64,000 nt of DNA from CAWBRT01 sp963814745 (GCA_963814745.1 CAWFEA010000001.1:930001-994000), one strand, 5' to 3'; shown: positions 40,544 through 49,638, counted from the stretch's first letter. Translations and numbers: made by a program. Notes: generated from the sequence alone by a model not told the origin.

Positions 40544-41161
40544 ATGGCGCCAACTCAAGACAAGCTTCCGCGCTTTCCGCAGTTGACGATGGAACAACTG
40601 AATCCCGCTCAAAAAGCGGTCGCCGAAGAGATCCTCAAGGTTTCCAGCGTCGGCATCGGCGGGCCTTACAACCCCTTGCTGCGCAGCCCGGAGATGGCCA
40701 TGCGGGCTTTCAGCCTCTTCGATTATCTGCGCTTCAAGACCTCGGTTCCGCGAGCCCTGAACGAGTTTGCCATTCTCATCCAGTCTAGGCTCGCCACCGC
40801 GCAGGTGGAGTGGTGGGTGCACTATCCGCTGGCGCTCAAGGCGGGTCTTCCGGCGGCGGTTGCCGACGCCCTGAAAGAGGGAAAGCGCCCGACCAACATG
40901 GCCCCCGACCAGGAGGCTGTCTACCAGTTCTGCCTGGAAATGTCTTTGAACCATCTGGTCAGCGACGCCGCCTTCGAGCGCGCACACGCCCTGCTTGGCG
41001 AGCAGCAGATCGTCGACTTGATCGTGCTCAGCGGAACCTATGTCCTGGTGGCGATGCTGCTCAACGCCGCCGAAGCGAGCATACCGGATAACGGAACGCC
41101 GCCGCTGCAGCCCATGAGCGATGCAGAACTGCGCGCCGGGCTGCTGCCGGCACAACCATAG
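40544..41161 (+). CDS. Carboxymuconolactone decarboxylase-like protein
   Basis: 205-residue AhpD-like fold protein. The ATG at 40544 (MAPTQDKLPRFPQLTMEQLN) was chosen over upstream in-frame codons because the family similarity starts there. Typical parts are NPLLRSPEMAMRAFSLFDYL, FAILIQSRLATAQVEWWVHY and LSGTYVLVAMLLNAAEASIP. The CxxC peroxidase-type pair of AhpD is absent, so it is not an obvious peroxidase. Substrate is unknown. Confidence 0.82.
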   Translation: MAPTQDKLPRFPQLTMEQLNPAQKAVAEEILKVSSVGIGGPYNPLLRSPEMAMRAFSLFDYLRFKTSVPRALNEFAILIQSRLATAQVEWWVHYPLALKAGLPAAVADALKEGKRPTNMAPDQEAVYQFCLEMSLNHLVSDAAFERAHALLGEQQIVDLIVLSGTYVLVAMLLNAAEASIPDNGTPPLQPMSDAELRAGLLPAQP

Positions 41162-41192
41162 AAGTGCATGCGGGGCGTTACAATCAGTTTGC

Positions 41193-41936
41193 ATGTCGAT
41201 AGCCGGAAACATCGCTCAGATTCGCCAACGCATGGCCGCCGCCGCGCTGCGTGCCGGGCGGCGACCCGAGGAAATCGCGCTGATGGCGGTCAGCAAGACT
41301 ATGCCTGGCGATCGCATCCGCGAGGCCTTCGAGGCCGGTCAGCGGCTGTTCGGGGAGAACCGCGTGCAGGAGTTCCAGGCGAAACATGCGGAGTTGAGTG
41401 CGGCCTCGCCAATGGTTGCCTCCGTCGCGGTCTGCAAGGTATTTGATATCGAGCGGGCGCGATTTCATCTCATCGGACATCTGCAATCCAACAAGGCCGC
41501 CAAGGCCGCGGAATTATTTCACGCGGTTGACTCGGTGGATTCGCTGCGCCTGGCGGAGCGGATTGACGCGGCGGCCGCCAATCTGGGCAAGACATTATTC
41601 ATTTTGATCGAGATCAACATTGGAGGCGAGGCGGCGAAATCGGGAGTCGAACCCGGCTCCGCCGAACTCGTTCGCTTGCTCGAAGCCGCGCCGCGCCTTC
41701 CGAATCTGGAAATTCGCGGATTGATGACGGTGCCGCCGTTTACCGAAGACCCGGAAGGATCGCGGCCGTATTTTCGGCGCCTGCGCGAGCTGCGCGACCG
41801 CTTAGCCATCGAAACGAAACTGGAGCTGCCGGAACTCTTGATGGGAATGTCACACGATTTCGAAGTTGCCATTGAAGAGGGTTCGACCTGCGTGCGCGTT
41901 GGCACGGCCATCTTCGGCGCGCGCGACACGCCGTAA
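41193..41936 (+). CDS. YggS-family pyridoxal-phosphate homeostasis protein
   Basis: PLP-binding barrel protein (COG0325) that buffers PLP. The ATG at 41193 gives 247 residues. The PLP lysine is in IALMAVSKTMP, followed by FGENRVQEFQAKHAEL. FHLIGHLQSNKAAKAAELFH, EIRGLMTVPPF, LLMGMSHDFEVAIEEGST and VRVGTAIFGAR are all family signatures. A TACAAT ends 8 bases before the start, so translation may be leaderless. Confidence 0.93.
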   Translation: MSIAGNIAQIRQRMAAAALRAGRRPEEIALMAVSKTMPGDRIREAFEAGQRLFGENRVQEFQAKHAELSAASPMVASVAVCKVFDIERARFHLIGHLQSNKAAKAAELFHAVDSVDSLRLAERIDAAAANLGKTLFILIEINIGGEAAKSGVEPGSAELVRLLEAAPRLPNLEIRGLMTVPPFTEDPEGSRPYFRRLRELRDRLAIETKLELPELLMGMSHDFEVAIEEGSTCVRVGTAIFGARDTP

Positions 41937-42195
41937 GTCAACTGTTTCGAAACCTTGCACCCGGCGAAAAGTTTGCCGCAAGTTCACAACCCTGTAACAC
42001 CTTGTGCGGATACTTTCCGGGTGCAGGGTTTCATTGCGATTTCGGTCCCCGTGAACGTATACTGTTGGAGATCCCCGCAGGCAAGCAAGCTGCCGTGGAA
42101 TCCCCAGCATTCGTCGGGGAAGGAGGCGTGTTTTCAGCAGTAGCGGAGACAGATCCCGGATTGCTCAAGCGAAGCAGCTAAACCGGCGGTCTTCA

Positions 42196-43047
42196 GTGGC
42201 CAAATTTGCCGGCGCCGCGCTCAGTAGCTTGTTTGCGGCCATTTTCCCCTCCAATTGCCGTATCTGCCGCAGCCCTCTCGCCAATCTCTCGCGCCTTCCG
42301 GTGTGCGATGAATGCCTGGCGAAAATCGTCCCCTTCCAGGTTTCGTGCTGCCGTTTCTGTGGCGATCCGCTGGCTCCGGATTCCGAGTTCATGACGGTCG
42401 AGATGTGCGCCAACTGTTACCTCGAGCGCCCGCTGTTTGCCCGCGCCGCCAGCCATGCGGCCTATATGGGCGAGCTGCGTGAACTGATTCACCTTCTCAA
42501 GTATCACCAGGTGCGCCCGGCGTCGGGCGCGCTTGGGCGGATGCTGGCGCATGCCGCTGAGCCGCTGCTGGCCAGCTTCGATTCGCAGCCGGTTTTTGTC
42601 ATCCCCGTGCCGCTGCATGCCGCCAAGTTTCGCGAGCGGGGATTCAACCAGTCGGAGTTGATGGCCCGCGCCGCGATCAGGGAACTGGGCCGCCAGGCTG
42701 GCGCCGCCGCCTCCGATGGCGGCGAGCGTGCTGCCGTCAGGTTGGAGTTGTTGACGACCGTTCTGCTGCGCCGCCGCGCGACCGCGTCGCAGGTCGGGAT
42801 GACGCGCGAAGAGCGCCGGGAAAATATTCGCGGCGCCTTTGCCGTGGCCGGCAAAGAGCAGGTCGCCGGACGTGAGGTGCTGCTGGTGGACGACGTTATG
42901 ACCACGGGTGCAACCGTCTCCGAGTGCGCCAGGATGCTTCTAGGCGCCGGGGTCAAGGCGGTTTATGTAGCTACCGTGGCACGCGCTTTGAATGAGAATT
43001 CGCTGTTCGCATCTTATCGGGAGGGAGTGAAGGAACTGCGCGAATGA
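42196..43047 (+). CDS. ComF family phosphoribosyltransferase-like protein
   Basis: Competence-type protein thought to help DNA uptake or processing. It starts with GTG at 42196 and has 283 residues. Two CxxC pairs at the N-terminus (CRICRSPL, CDEC, CCRFCGDPL) form the zinc finger. The phosphoribosyltransferase signature VLLVDDVMTTGATVSECARM sits near residue 235. FVIPVPLHAAKFRERGFNQS precedes it. The stop touches the start of the HNH gene. Confidence 0.9.
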   Translation: MAKFAGAALSSLFAAIFPSNCRICRSPLANLSRLPVCDECLAKIVPFQVSCCRFCGDPLAPDSEFMTVEMCANCYLERPLFARAASHAAYMGELRELIHLLKYHQVRPASGALGRMLAHAAEPLLASFDSQPVFVIPVPLHAAKFRERGFNQSELMARAAIRELGRQAGAAASDGGERAAVRLELLTTVLLRRRATASQVGMTREERRENIRGAFAVAGKEQVAGREVLLVDDVMTTGATVSECARMLLGAGVKAVYVATVARALNENSLFASYREGVKELRE

Positions 43048-43656
43048 ATGCGCGTTCCTGCTAACGATATGCCGGGCAAAGCGGAACACCACAGGTCGGG
43101 ACGTGAACTCGCCGAAGCTGTTCTAACCCAAGCGCCGTACTCACCCATGCTCGCGCCGGTGCTGGTACTGAACGCTTCTTATGAGCCCATCAACATCTGT
43201 GCCGCACGGCGCGCCATCGTGCTGGTGCTCAAGGGAGTGGCCATGACGGAGGAGATCAATGGCCATCTGCTGCACTCGGCGCGCTTCGCCGTGCGTGTCC
43301 CCTCGGTAATCCGGCTGCTGGAATATCGCCGCATTCCCCACCAGACGCGCGCCCTCTCGCGCAAGAATATTTTGTTGCGCGATCGCAATACCTGCCAGTA
43401 TTGCGGGGTTTTGCTGCCGTCGAGCGAGCTGACCCTGGACCACATTGTGCCGCGTTCGCGCGGCGGGCAGTCAACGTGGGAGAACCTGGTCGCTTGCTGC
43501 CATCCGTGTAACCATAAGAAGGGTAACCATTTACTGCACGAGTGTGGGATGAAACTGTTGCGCGAACCGCGCACCTTCACCCTCCACACCAGCCGCCATA
43601 TCATGCGCATGATGGGCGGTTCCGACGCCAAATGGCGCAAGTACCTATTTTACTAA
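43048..43656 (+). CDS. HNH endonuclease
   Basis: 202-residue protein that begins immediately after the ComF stop (TGAATG). The HNH domain is RNTCQYCGVLLPSSELTLDH, IVPRSRGGQSTWENLVACCH and PCNHKKGNHLLHE. All the zinc cysteines and the catalytic His are present. The N-terminal part (APVLVLNASYEPINICAARR) is typical of the stand-alone HNH proteins often found in soil bacteria. Whether it acts with ComF in DNA uptake is only an inference. Confidence 0.9.
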   Translation: MRVPANDMPGKAEHHRSGRELAEAVLTQAPYSPMLAPVLVLNASYEPINICAARRAIVLVLKGVAMTEEINGHLLHSARFAVRVPSVIRLLEYRRIPHQTRALSRKNILLRDRNTCQYCGVLLPSSELTLDHIVPRSRGGQSTWENLVACCHPCNHKKGNHLLHECGMKLLREPRTFTLHTSRHIMRMMGGSDAKWRKYLFY

Positions 43657-44018
43657 ACCGGCAACTCCCGTGTTCCATTCCTCGTGATCTGTGCTCCAGC
43701 CTCCTAGGATTAAGTAGATAAGATCAGGCAGTTTTATCCATTCTGAGCACTCCAAAATAGTTGTCTATTAGCAACTAATAACCGGCATCTCATGTAGCAA
43801 AGAGCGGATGTCGGCTGGCACATGTCGGCATCGCCGTTCCAGCGCGCCCGGGCGGATGTCTTCGCTGGTTGAATGCGATCAGGTAAGTTTATAGTATTCA
43901 GTGATTTACAGGTTAAGCGACGTTTCCTTATGGAAGCATAACTGCACATCAGGAGGGCGAGATTTGGGTTTAGCGGTAGCGAATTCTGCGGTATTTGACA
44001 GGTTTTTACGGAGTCTCA
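43657..44018. other. Intergenic region before the kinase-like gene
   Basis: About 360 bases with lower GC than neighbouring genes and no supported gene. Short open frames here look random. No strong terminator or clear promoter pair was found. It ends with ACGGAGTCTCA, the ribosome-binding site of the next gene. Confidence 0.6.
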
Positions 44019-45038
44019 ATGTCCGATAATGCGATGGAGCAGATCGTCAGCAGCTTGCGCCAGGGTGGCGCGTGCTTGTACCCCCAACGCGGCGAGATAC
44101 GTAATGTGCGAATCATGGGGCACACTCCCAAGAGCGACCACTACATTTATGACGCAGTCATGGAATTCGCCGACGGCGGCGAGAGACTGGCGATCAAGAT
44201 ATTTCGCGCCAATAAGTGCGGCGCGCAAGGGGTGAAGAGTCTGGCGGGGCAGGAGCTAAGGCACCTGCTCAGCGTTTACGAGTTGGCAGAGACGAAGAAA
44301 CTGGCGGGAATACCCCGGCCTCTGGGAGACTTTGCCGAACTCGGGGCGGTGGTGAGCGAAAAATTGGTGGGCATTTCGCTGCAATCGATCATCATGAAAG
44401 CGGCGCTGCTTCCCGGTTATGCGGACTGCGGAACGCTGCAACTGGCCTCCAAGCGCGCCGGCGAGTGGTTGCGCAAGTTTCACAAGGTGACGGCCGACAT
44501 GCCGGAGCCGTTCGATGCGGCCGGGTTCCTGGCGGACTTGGAGAAACTCTGCGCGAGTTGCAAGAAGGAAGGGTTGGACGACGCTTCCATCAAAAATATT
44601 CTGAGCGGCACCAAATCGATTCTGGCGCGCTCGCGCAAGACCCTGCCGTCCTCGGCGGTATTGAATAACTTCATGCCGTTAAATGTCGTGATCACGGAAG
44701 ATGGAGTTGGGTTCTCTGATTTCGCCAAGATGTCGAAGCGGGGCAGCTCCTTCAACGATGTGGCCCTGTTTCTGGCCTCGGTGGAGGTGCTGGAAAAATA
44801 TCCCTTCTGCGACCGCTCCATCACCTCTGAGGTGCAGAACAGCTTCCTGGAATCCTACGGCGCTTCAGAAGCCGATCAGCGCTTGTTGCGCGTGCTCAAG
44901 ATGAAGACGCTGCTGAGCATGCTGGTGCAGGGACGCACCGTCCGGGAAAGCGCCATGCGCAAGAAGGTGATGTGGGCGAACGTGATGCAGCGCTTCATTC
45001 AGCAGGCTGCCGAGCGGGCGCTGGCGCCGACGGGGTAA
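44019..45038 (+). CDS. Kinase-like (aminoglycoside-phosphotransferase fold) protein, catalytic Asp replaced
   Basis: 339 residues from the ATG at 44019, which follows GGAG. The ATP-binding lysine is plausible in ERLAIKIFRANK and the hinge in VVSEKLVGISLQSI. The catalytic loop, normally HGDFxxxN, reads LNNFMPLNVV, so His and the base Asp are replaced. The metal Asp of the next motif remains (GVGFSDFAKM). The partner copy at 63,245-64,000 has the same NNF. It is either a pseudokinase or a divergent kinase with unknown substrate. It is the outermost gene of the inverted duplication. Confidence 0.72.
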   Translation: MSDNAMEQIVSSLRQGGACLYPQRGEIRNVRIMGHTPKSDHYIYDAVMEFADGGERLAIKIFRANKCGAQGVKSLAGQELRHLLSVYELAETKKLAGIPRPLGDFAELGAVVSEKLVGISLQSIIMKAALLPGYADCGTLQLASKRAGEWLRKFHKVTADMPEPFDAAGFLADLEKLCASCKKEGLDDASIKNILSGTKSILARSRKTLPSSAVLNNFMPLNVVITEDGVGFSDFAKMSKRGSSFNDVALFLASVEVLEKYPFCDRSITSEVQNSFLESYGASEADQRLLRVLKMKTLLSMLVQGRTVRESAMRKKVMWANVMQRFIQQAAERALAPTG

Positions 45039-45087
45039 AGGGTTCGAGCGTCCCTGGGTTCGACTCTGTTCTGAAGTCTAAGAGACT

Positions 45088-45129
45088 AACCCACGTCAGC
45101 CCAAAGGATGGGCGGGACGTGGGGCACCC
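45088..45129. repeat. Hairpin repeat (CCCACGTC family)
   Basis: AACCCACGTCAGCCCA and TGGGCGGGACGTGGGGC pair as an imperfect stem. The same unit lies inside the MITE-like elements at 51,990 and 56,195, and in the mirrored place at 63,161-63,199. It is intergenic in every copy. Confidence 0.65.
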
Positions 45130-45165
45130 GGCTACCTTACTGGACACAGCTTCCGCGAATCCGGT

Positions 45166-46029
45166 CTATCTGTGCAGGGCCATGTAGAGGACCCAGCCTC
45201 CGACGAGGATGCGGTAGATGGCAAAGGGGACGAAGCCGTGGTCGCGCACCCAGACCAGAAACCACTCCACGACCACCAGCGCCACGAAGAACGAGACCAC
45301 GAAGCCGATGGCCAGCACGATCCAAAGATGGCCGGTCATGGCGAGAGGCGTGAGCGTGTCTCCGGCGGCGATGCTGGGGTGCAGGGCCTTGACCAGCGAG
45401 TAGGCGGTGGCCGCCAGCATGGTGGGAATGGAGAGCAGAAAGCTGAACTCCAAAGCAGCCGGGCGGCTCATGCCGACGATTTTCCCGGCGGCGATGGTGG
45501 ACATGGAGCGCGAGGTTCCGGGAATGACCGCCGAGGTGACCTGGCAGAGGCCGATCCAGATGGACTGGCCGAGCGACATTTCTTCCAGGTTGGTGGTCGA
45601 GGGCTCACGATTCTCGCTCATACGATCCACGATCCACATGATGATGCCGCCGATGATGAGCGCCAGGGCCATCACTTTGAGGCTCTCCAGGTTGTGGCCG
45701 ATGCGCTTAATCATGAGCAGGGAAGGTATGGAGGTGCAGACGAAGGCGACCATGGTGAGCGTGATGGGGTGCGTCATCACCGTATTCTTGCCGCGCTCGC
45801 CTTCCGGGAAGGTGTGGAAGAAATTGACGATGCGGGGCAGGAAGAGCAGCAGCAAGGCCAGAATGGCTCCCAACTGGATGACGATGGAGTACATCTTCCA
45901 GTAGGGGTCATCGAGGGAAATGCGCATCAGTTTCTCGCAGATTCGCAGGTGGGCCGTTGAACTGACGGGCAAAAACTCGGTCAAGCCTTCGACGATGCCG
46001 AGCACGACAGAAAGAAGATAATCGTTCAA
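45166..46029 (-). CDS. uppP: Undecaprenyl-diphosphatase
   Basis: Inner-membrane BacA-type enzyme that recycles the undecaprenyl carrier for cell-wall synthesis. It is intact at 287 residues. It starts with TTG at 46029 after GGAGGCTGTT (MNDYLLSVVLGIVEGLTEFL). Both active-site motifs are present: EGLTEFLPVSSTAHLRI and PGTSRSMSTIAAGKIVG. Eight hydrophobic segments follow. The mirrored copy at 62,259-63,118 is a diverged and damaged homologue. Confidence 0.94.
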   Translation of the reverse strand: MNDYLLSVVLGIVEGLTEFLPVSSTAHLRICEKLMRISLDDPYWKMYSIVIQLGAILALLLLFLPRIVNFFHTFPEGERGKNTVMTHPITLTMVAFVCTSIPSLLMIKRIGHNLESLKVMALALIIGGIIMWIVDRMSENREPSTTNLEEMSLGQSIWIGLCQVTSAVIPGTSRSMSTIAAGKIVGMSRPAALEFSFLLSIPTMLAATAYSLVKALHPSIAAGDTLTPLAMTGHLWIVLAIGFVVSFFVALVVVEWFLVWVRDHGFVPFAIYRILVGGWVLYMALHR

Positions 46030-46067
46030 AACAGCCTCCAGCGAGAAATGGGCGAGTGTCTCTAACG

Positions 46068-46254
46068 GGCTGCTGAAAAACTCATGGAAGTGTCATCCTG
46101 AGGTCGCGCCGATTTTGCGCGGGGTCCCCGACAAGCCCGTGGTTGGCTTGTTGGGGCTGGCGATCGAAGGATCTGCTTTATTTTCATCGTACGCAAACAG
46201 CAGATCCTTCGCTTCGCTCAGGATGACACCTCGAAGAAGAGTTTTTCAGCAGCC
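46068..46254. mobile_element. MITE-like element with 16-bp terminal inverted repeats
   Basis: GGCTGCTGAAAAACTC at 46068-46083 is repeated inverted as GAGTTTTTCAGCAGCC at 46239-46254. Inside are inverted copies of TCATCCTGAG and GGATCTGCT, and at 46,121-46,157 a CCCCGACAAGCC hairpin. There is no coding frame. It looks like a non-autonomous transposable element of 187 bases between uppP and the reductase gene. A second copy is at 62,034-62,218 and an end fragment at 48,622-48,668. Confidence 0.7.
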
Positions 46255-46365
46255 TGCTAAATCTTATCTTAGAGCAGTTCTCGATTTTAAGGCAGTTATA
46301 ACCGAAGGTGCCTTCTTTGTTGCCGACTGCACAGCCCAGTGCCACTGATAGGTAGGAGATACGTT

Positions 46366-47088
46366 CTAGTCGTAGCGCTCGTAGAAAATTTGTTTGCGGT
46401 CCCAGCCGACTTCGTTTTGCAGCAGGTCGCGGGCAGCGGAGACCATGTCGTTCAGCCCGCAGATGTAGGCTTGCATGTCGGTGCGGTTGCCGACGATTTC
46501 GCGCACCCGGTCCTGCACGTAGCCGCGGTAACCTGTCCAGTCCGGCTCGGCCCGGCTGAGGCTTACCACGTAGTGAAAATTAGGGTGCTCGGCGGCCAGG
46601 CGCGCTAACTCCTCGCCGTAGTAGATGTCCTTGGGGTATCGGGTTCCATAGATCAGCCAGAAGCAGTGCCCGGCGTTGCGCGCGGGATCGGCGAAGAGCC
46701 ATTGCGCCATGGCGCGGAACGGCGCCACTCCGGTTCCGGTGGAAATAAATAAGGCGTCCTGACGGTATTCGCGCAGCACGAAGAGCCCGTGCGGCCCGTG
46801 GAAGTTGACCGCAGTGCCTACCGCAATGTCGCAAAGGTAATTCGACATGAATCCGTTCTCGACCCGGTTCAGGCAAATATCGAATTGGTTGCGGCGCGGC
46901 GCCGAAGCCACCGAATAGGCGCGCGTAATCAGCTTGCCGTCGGCGCGCTGCTCGCGGATGGAGACGAACTGTCCCGGCTTGAAGTCGAAGCTCTCCACGC
47001 CGGGGATCTCGAATTCGAGGTGCTTGGTCTGATCGGAAAGCTCGATCGACTTAGTCAGCCGCGCAATCTGCAAGGGATGGGTTGTCAT
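46366..47088 (-). CDS. Ferredoxin-NADP reductase-like flavoprotein
   Basis: Two-domain FAD/NAD(P)H oxidoreductase of the ferredoxin-reductase superfamily. It is intact at 240 residues and begins MTTHPLQIARLTKSIELSDQ. FAD binding is by RAYSVASAP. The nucleotide-binding start is FISTGTGVAPFRAMAQWLF. YICGLNDMVSAARDLL and the C-terminal FYERYD follow. The electron partner is unknown. A TAA-ATG gap to upstream genes is over 300 bases, so it is probably expressed alone. Confidence 0.88.
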   Translation of the reverse strand: MTTHPLQIARLTKSIELSDQTKHLEFEIPGVESFDFKPGQFVSIREQRADGKLITRAYSVASAPRRNQFDICLNRVENGFMSNYLCDIAVGTAVNFHGPHGLFVLREYRQDALFISTGTGVAPFRAMAQWLFADPARNAGHCFWLIYGTRYPKDIYYGEELARLAAEHPNFHYVVSLSRAEPDWTGYRGYVQDRVREIVGNRTDMQAYICGLNDMVSAARDLLQNEVGWDRKQIFYERYD

Positions 47089-47173
47089 CGTGATCGGTTC
47101 TCGCGTTCTCTCTCCACCCTTTTATTCTAGAGCAGAAGCGGGATTGATGTATGCGACCAGACTGCGATAAAGG

Positions 47174-47290
47174 TCAGTGGAGCAGCCCGTACTTGTACAA
47201 AGTGGCGTGGCCGCTGACGTAGAGGTTTCCGTTGATCACCATCGGGATGATGAAGTTGCTGACCTTGAAGGAAAGAAACTGAGTGCGCTG
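47174..47290 (-). pseudogene. Remnant: C-terminus of a PQQ/beta-propeller-type protein
   Basis: On the minus strand the frame reads VSNFIIPMVINGNLYVSGHA then TLYKYGLLH and stops at 47174. This is the usual ending of PQQ-like beta-propeller proteins. The rest of the gene is absent; the upstream side is only the GTAGTGGGT repeat fragment and the prpF-like gene. I regard it as a gene remnant. The mirrored copy is at 61,000-61,116. Confidence 0.55.
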
Positions 47291-47413
47291 CCGCTGGGCA
47301 AGCCGAATTGAGGTCGTGACGAGAAATTGACCCACTACTCGAATTGATCGCCCGGTTGAGCCTGCGAAAAAGAAAGATCATACTGGAAAGAACCCGAGAA
47401 GGAGCAAAGAACC

Positions 47414-48580
47414 GTGCAGAGAGAGTGGGTACGCGTGCCCTGCGCCATTGTTCGCGGCGGCACCAGCAAGGGAATCTTTTTTAAAGAACACGAACTTCCT
47501 CCGGCCGGGAAGCTTCGCGACGCGGTCATTCTGAGGGTCTTCGGCAGCCCCGATCAGCGGCAGATCGATGGGCTGGGCGGCGCCAATTCCCTGACCAGCA
47601 AAGTTGCCATCATCGGGCCTTCGTCGCGCGCGGGCGCGGATGTTGACTACACGTTTGGCCAGGTGTCGCTCACCGATCCGGTGATCGACTGGCGCGGCAA
47701 CTGCGGAAACATATCCTCCGCGGTGGGTCTCTATGCGGTCAACGAAGGATTTGTCAAGCCGGTCGAGCCGGCGACCACGGTCAGCATCTACAACACCAAT
47801 ACCGGCAAGATGATCTACGCTACCGTGCCGGTCAAAGACGGCAGAGGATTAACCGAGGGCGACTATGAGATCCGCGGCGTCCCCGGAACCGGCGCCCGCA
47901 TCCTGCTGGAATTCGACGACCCCGCCGGATCGGTCACCAAGAAGCTGCTGCCGACGGGCAAGGTGAAGGATTGTATCGACCTCGGCAAGCAGGGCAGGTT
48001 CACCGTCTCGGTGGTCGATGCCGCCAACCCCGTGGTCTTCTGCAAGGCGGAAGAACTCGGACTGGAAGGCACGGAGCTGCCGGCGGAAGTTGAAGCCAGG
48101 CCCGAAACCCTCAATCTGATCGAGGAGATCCGCAGCGCGGTTGCCGCCCAGATAGGCATTGTGCCGGATGCCAAGGTTGCGACCAAAAAGAGCCCCGCGA
48201 TCCCCAAGATCGGCTTTGTTTCCAGAAAGCGCGATTACCAGAATTCCGACGGCAAAACCATCCTGGCCAAAGATATCGATTTCGTGGCGCGCCTCGCTTC
48301 CATGCAGAAGATGCATAGGGCCTACATGGTGACCGGCGGCGTCTGCACCGGGGCGGCCAGCAAAATCGAGGGAACCGTGGTGTGGGATGTGTTGGACGAT
48401 GCGGCCAGAAAGTCAGACACCTTAAGGATCGGCCATCCTTATGGGGTGATGGACGTGAAGGTCACGCCGAACCCCGACGACCCGACAAAGATGCGCGTCG
48501 GCGTTGGCCGAACTGCCCGGCGCTTGCTGGAGGGATACGCGTACGTCCCGAGAAGCGTTTTCGAAAACGGCCGCAGCTGA
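47414..48580 (+). CDS. PrpF-like 2-methylaconitate isomerase family protein
   Basis: 388-residue protein of the PrpF/AcnD-associated isomerase family. It starts MQREWVRVPCAIVRGGTSKG. Family features are RVFGSPDQRQIDGLGGANSL, RGNCGNISSAVGLYAVNEGF with a cysteine at the expected catalytic place, and MVTGGVCTGAASKIEGTVVW. PrpF isomerises 2-methylaconitate in the methylcitrate cycle, but no prpB/C/acnD gene is nearby, so the substrate here is uncertain. It is intact. The mirrored copy is at 59,710-60,876. Confidence 0.88.
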   Translation: MQREWVRVPCAIVRGGTSKGIFFKEHELPPAGKLRDAVILRVFGSPDQRQIDGLGGANSLTSKVAIIGPSSRAGADVDYTFGQVSLTDPVIDWRGNCGNISSAVGLYAVNEGFVKPVEPATTVSIYNTNTGKMIYATVPVKDGRGLTEGDYEIRGVPGTGARILLEFDDPAGSVTKKLLPTGKVKDCIDLGKQGRFTVSVVDAANPVVFCKAEELGLEGTELPAEVEARPETLNLIEEIRSAVAAQIGIVPDAKVATKKSPAIPKIGFVSRKRDYQNSDGKTILAKDIDFVARLASMQKMHRAYMVTGGVCTGAASKIEGTVVWDVLDDAARKSDTLRIGHPYGVMDVKVTPNPDDPTKMRVGVGRTARRLLEGYAYVPRSVFENGRS

Positions 48581-48621
48581 CGGCGGAGGCAGCGGAAGCT
48601 CGCGTGGCCGGCGCAACCATA

Positions 48622-48668
48622 GCAGGATGACACCCTCGAAGAACAGTTTTTCGGCAGCCTGCTGAGGA
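48622..48668. repeat. Fragment of the MITE-like element
   Basis: CAGGATGACACCCTCGAAGA then ACAGTTTTTCGGCAGCCTGC matches one end of the element at 46,068-46,254 with a few changes. Only one end is present. Mirrored at about 59,622-59,668. Confidence 0.55.
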
Positions 48669-48762
48669 GATAGAACTCTGGATAGCCGCATCCAGCAACT
48701 TTGCACTTGCGCGCGGTTGCGGACTTGACCATAATTTATCCACGAACGGGGCGGAAGCTTCT

Positions 48763-49638
48763 GTGAACCGATTCGCGCGATCAGACGTGCTCAGGATTCT
48801 GCATGTGACCCCGCGTCAATTCAGCGGCTGGCTAAAGGCCGGGTTGATTGCGGATGGCGAGTCTTTCACTTTTTTTGATCTCCTGCAACTGAAGAAAGTA
48901 CGGGACTTACGGGCCCGAAAAGTCCGTCCTGCGGTGATCCGCCAATCCCTGCTGGCGATGCGAAAGCAAGTTGCCGGGATGGAGAACCCGCTGCTTGAGG
49001 CGGGAACTTTTCCGGTCGGCTCACGGGTGGTGTTCAGGCATGATGGGCGCTCGCTCGATCCCATCGCCGGGCAGTTTTTCATGGATTTCGAGCCGGCCGG
49101 CAAGCTGCTTCCCACCCGCGCCGTCAAGCCCATCAGCCAGCTTGAGACGGCGGCGGAATACTTTGCCCGCGGCATCGCGCTCGAAGAAGATCCCAACAGC
49201 ACGGCCTTGGCGATCGAGGCCTACAAGAAGGTTTTAGAGTTTCAACCGGACTACGGCCCGGCTCACATCAACCTGGGCACGCTCTATTACAACCAGGAGG
49301 AGTTCGTCCAGGCCGAGAAACACTACCGGGCGGCGATTGAGTGCGACCCACGCTATGCCCTCGCCTGGTTCGACCTGGGTAACGTGCTCGATGAGACCGG
49401 ACGTATCGGGGAAGCGATCCGGGCCTATGAGACGGCCATCGCTTTAGCTCCCACCTACGCCGACGCTTACTACAATCTGGCGCTTGCCTATGAGCGCAAT
49501 CGCGAGCCGCGCAAGGCTCTCAGGCACTGGCGCAACTACCGCAAGCTGGATTCCAAGGGTCCGTGGGCGGTGCACGCCTACAATCAGATTCAGCGCATCC
49601 TCAAGGCCGATAAGCTCAAGTTGGTGCGCGTCCGCTGA
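48763..49638 (+). CDS. MerR-like helix-turn-helix and TPR protein
   Basis: 291 residues from the GTG at 48763. Residues of about 5-70 look like a MerR-type winged helix (ARSDVLRILHVTPRQFSGWL, then DLLQLKKVRDLRARKV). The C-terminal 150 residues hold at least four tetratricopeptide repeats (YGPAHINLGTLYYNQEEFVQ, ALAWFDLGNVLDETGRIGEA, YADAYYNLALAYERNREPRK). Proteins joining such a DNA-binding domain to TPRs are common in Acidobacteria. It is probably a regulator; the target is unknown. The mirrored copy at 58,652 has one base fewer in a CCCC run. Confidence 0.85.
   Translation: MNRFARSDVLRILHVTPRQFSGWLKAGLIADGESFTFFDLLQLKKVRDLRARKVRPAVIRQSLLAMRKQVAGMENPLLEAGTFPVGSRVVFRHDGRSLDPIAGQFFMDFEPAGKLLPTRAVKPISQLETAAEYFARGIALEEDPNSTALAIEAYKKVLEFQPDYGPAHINLGTLYYNQEEFVQAEKHYRAAIECDPRYALAWFDLGNVLDETGRIGEAIRAYETAIALAPTYADAYYNLALAYERNREPRKALRHWRNYRKLDSKGPWAVHAYNQIQRILKADKLKLVRVR

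Noticed and set aside
43734..43949. Open frame of 71 codons on the minus strand in the gap before the kinase-like gene
   Set aside because: No ribosome-binding site, no recognisable sequence and random-looking composition.
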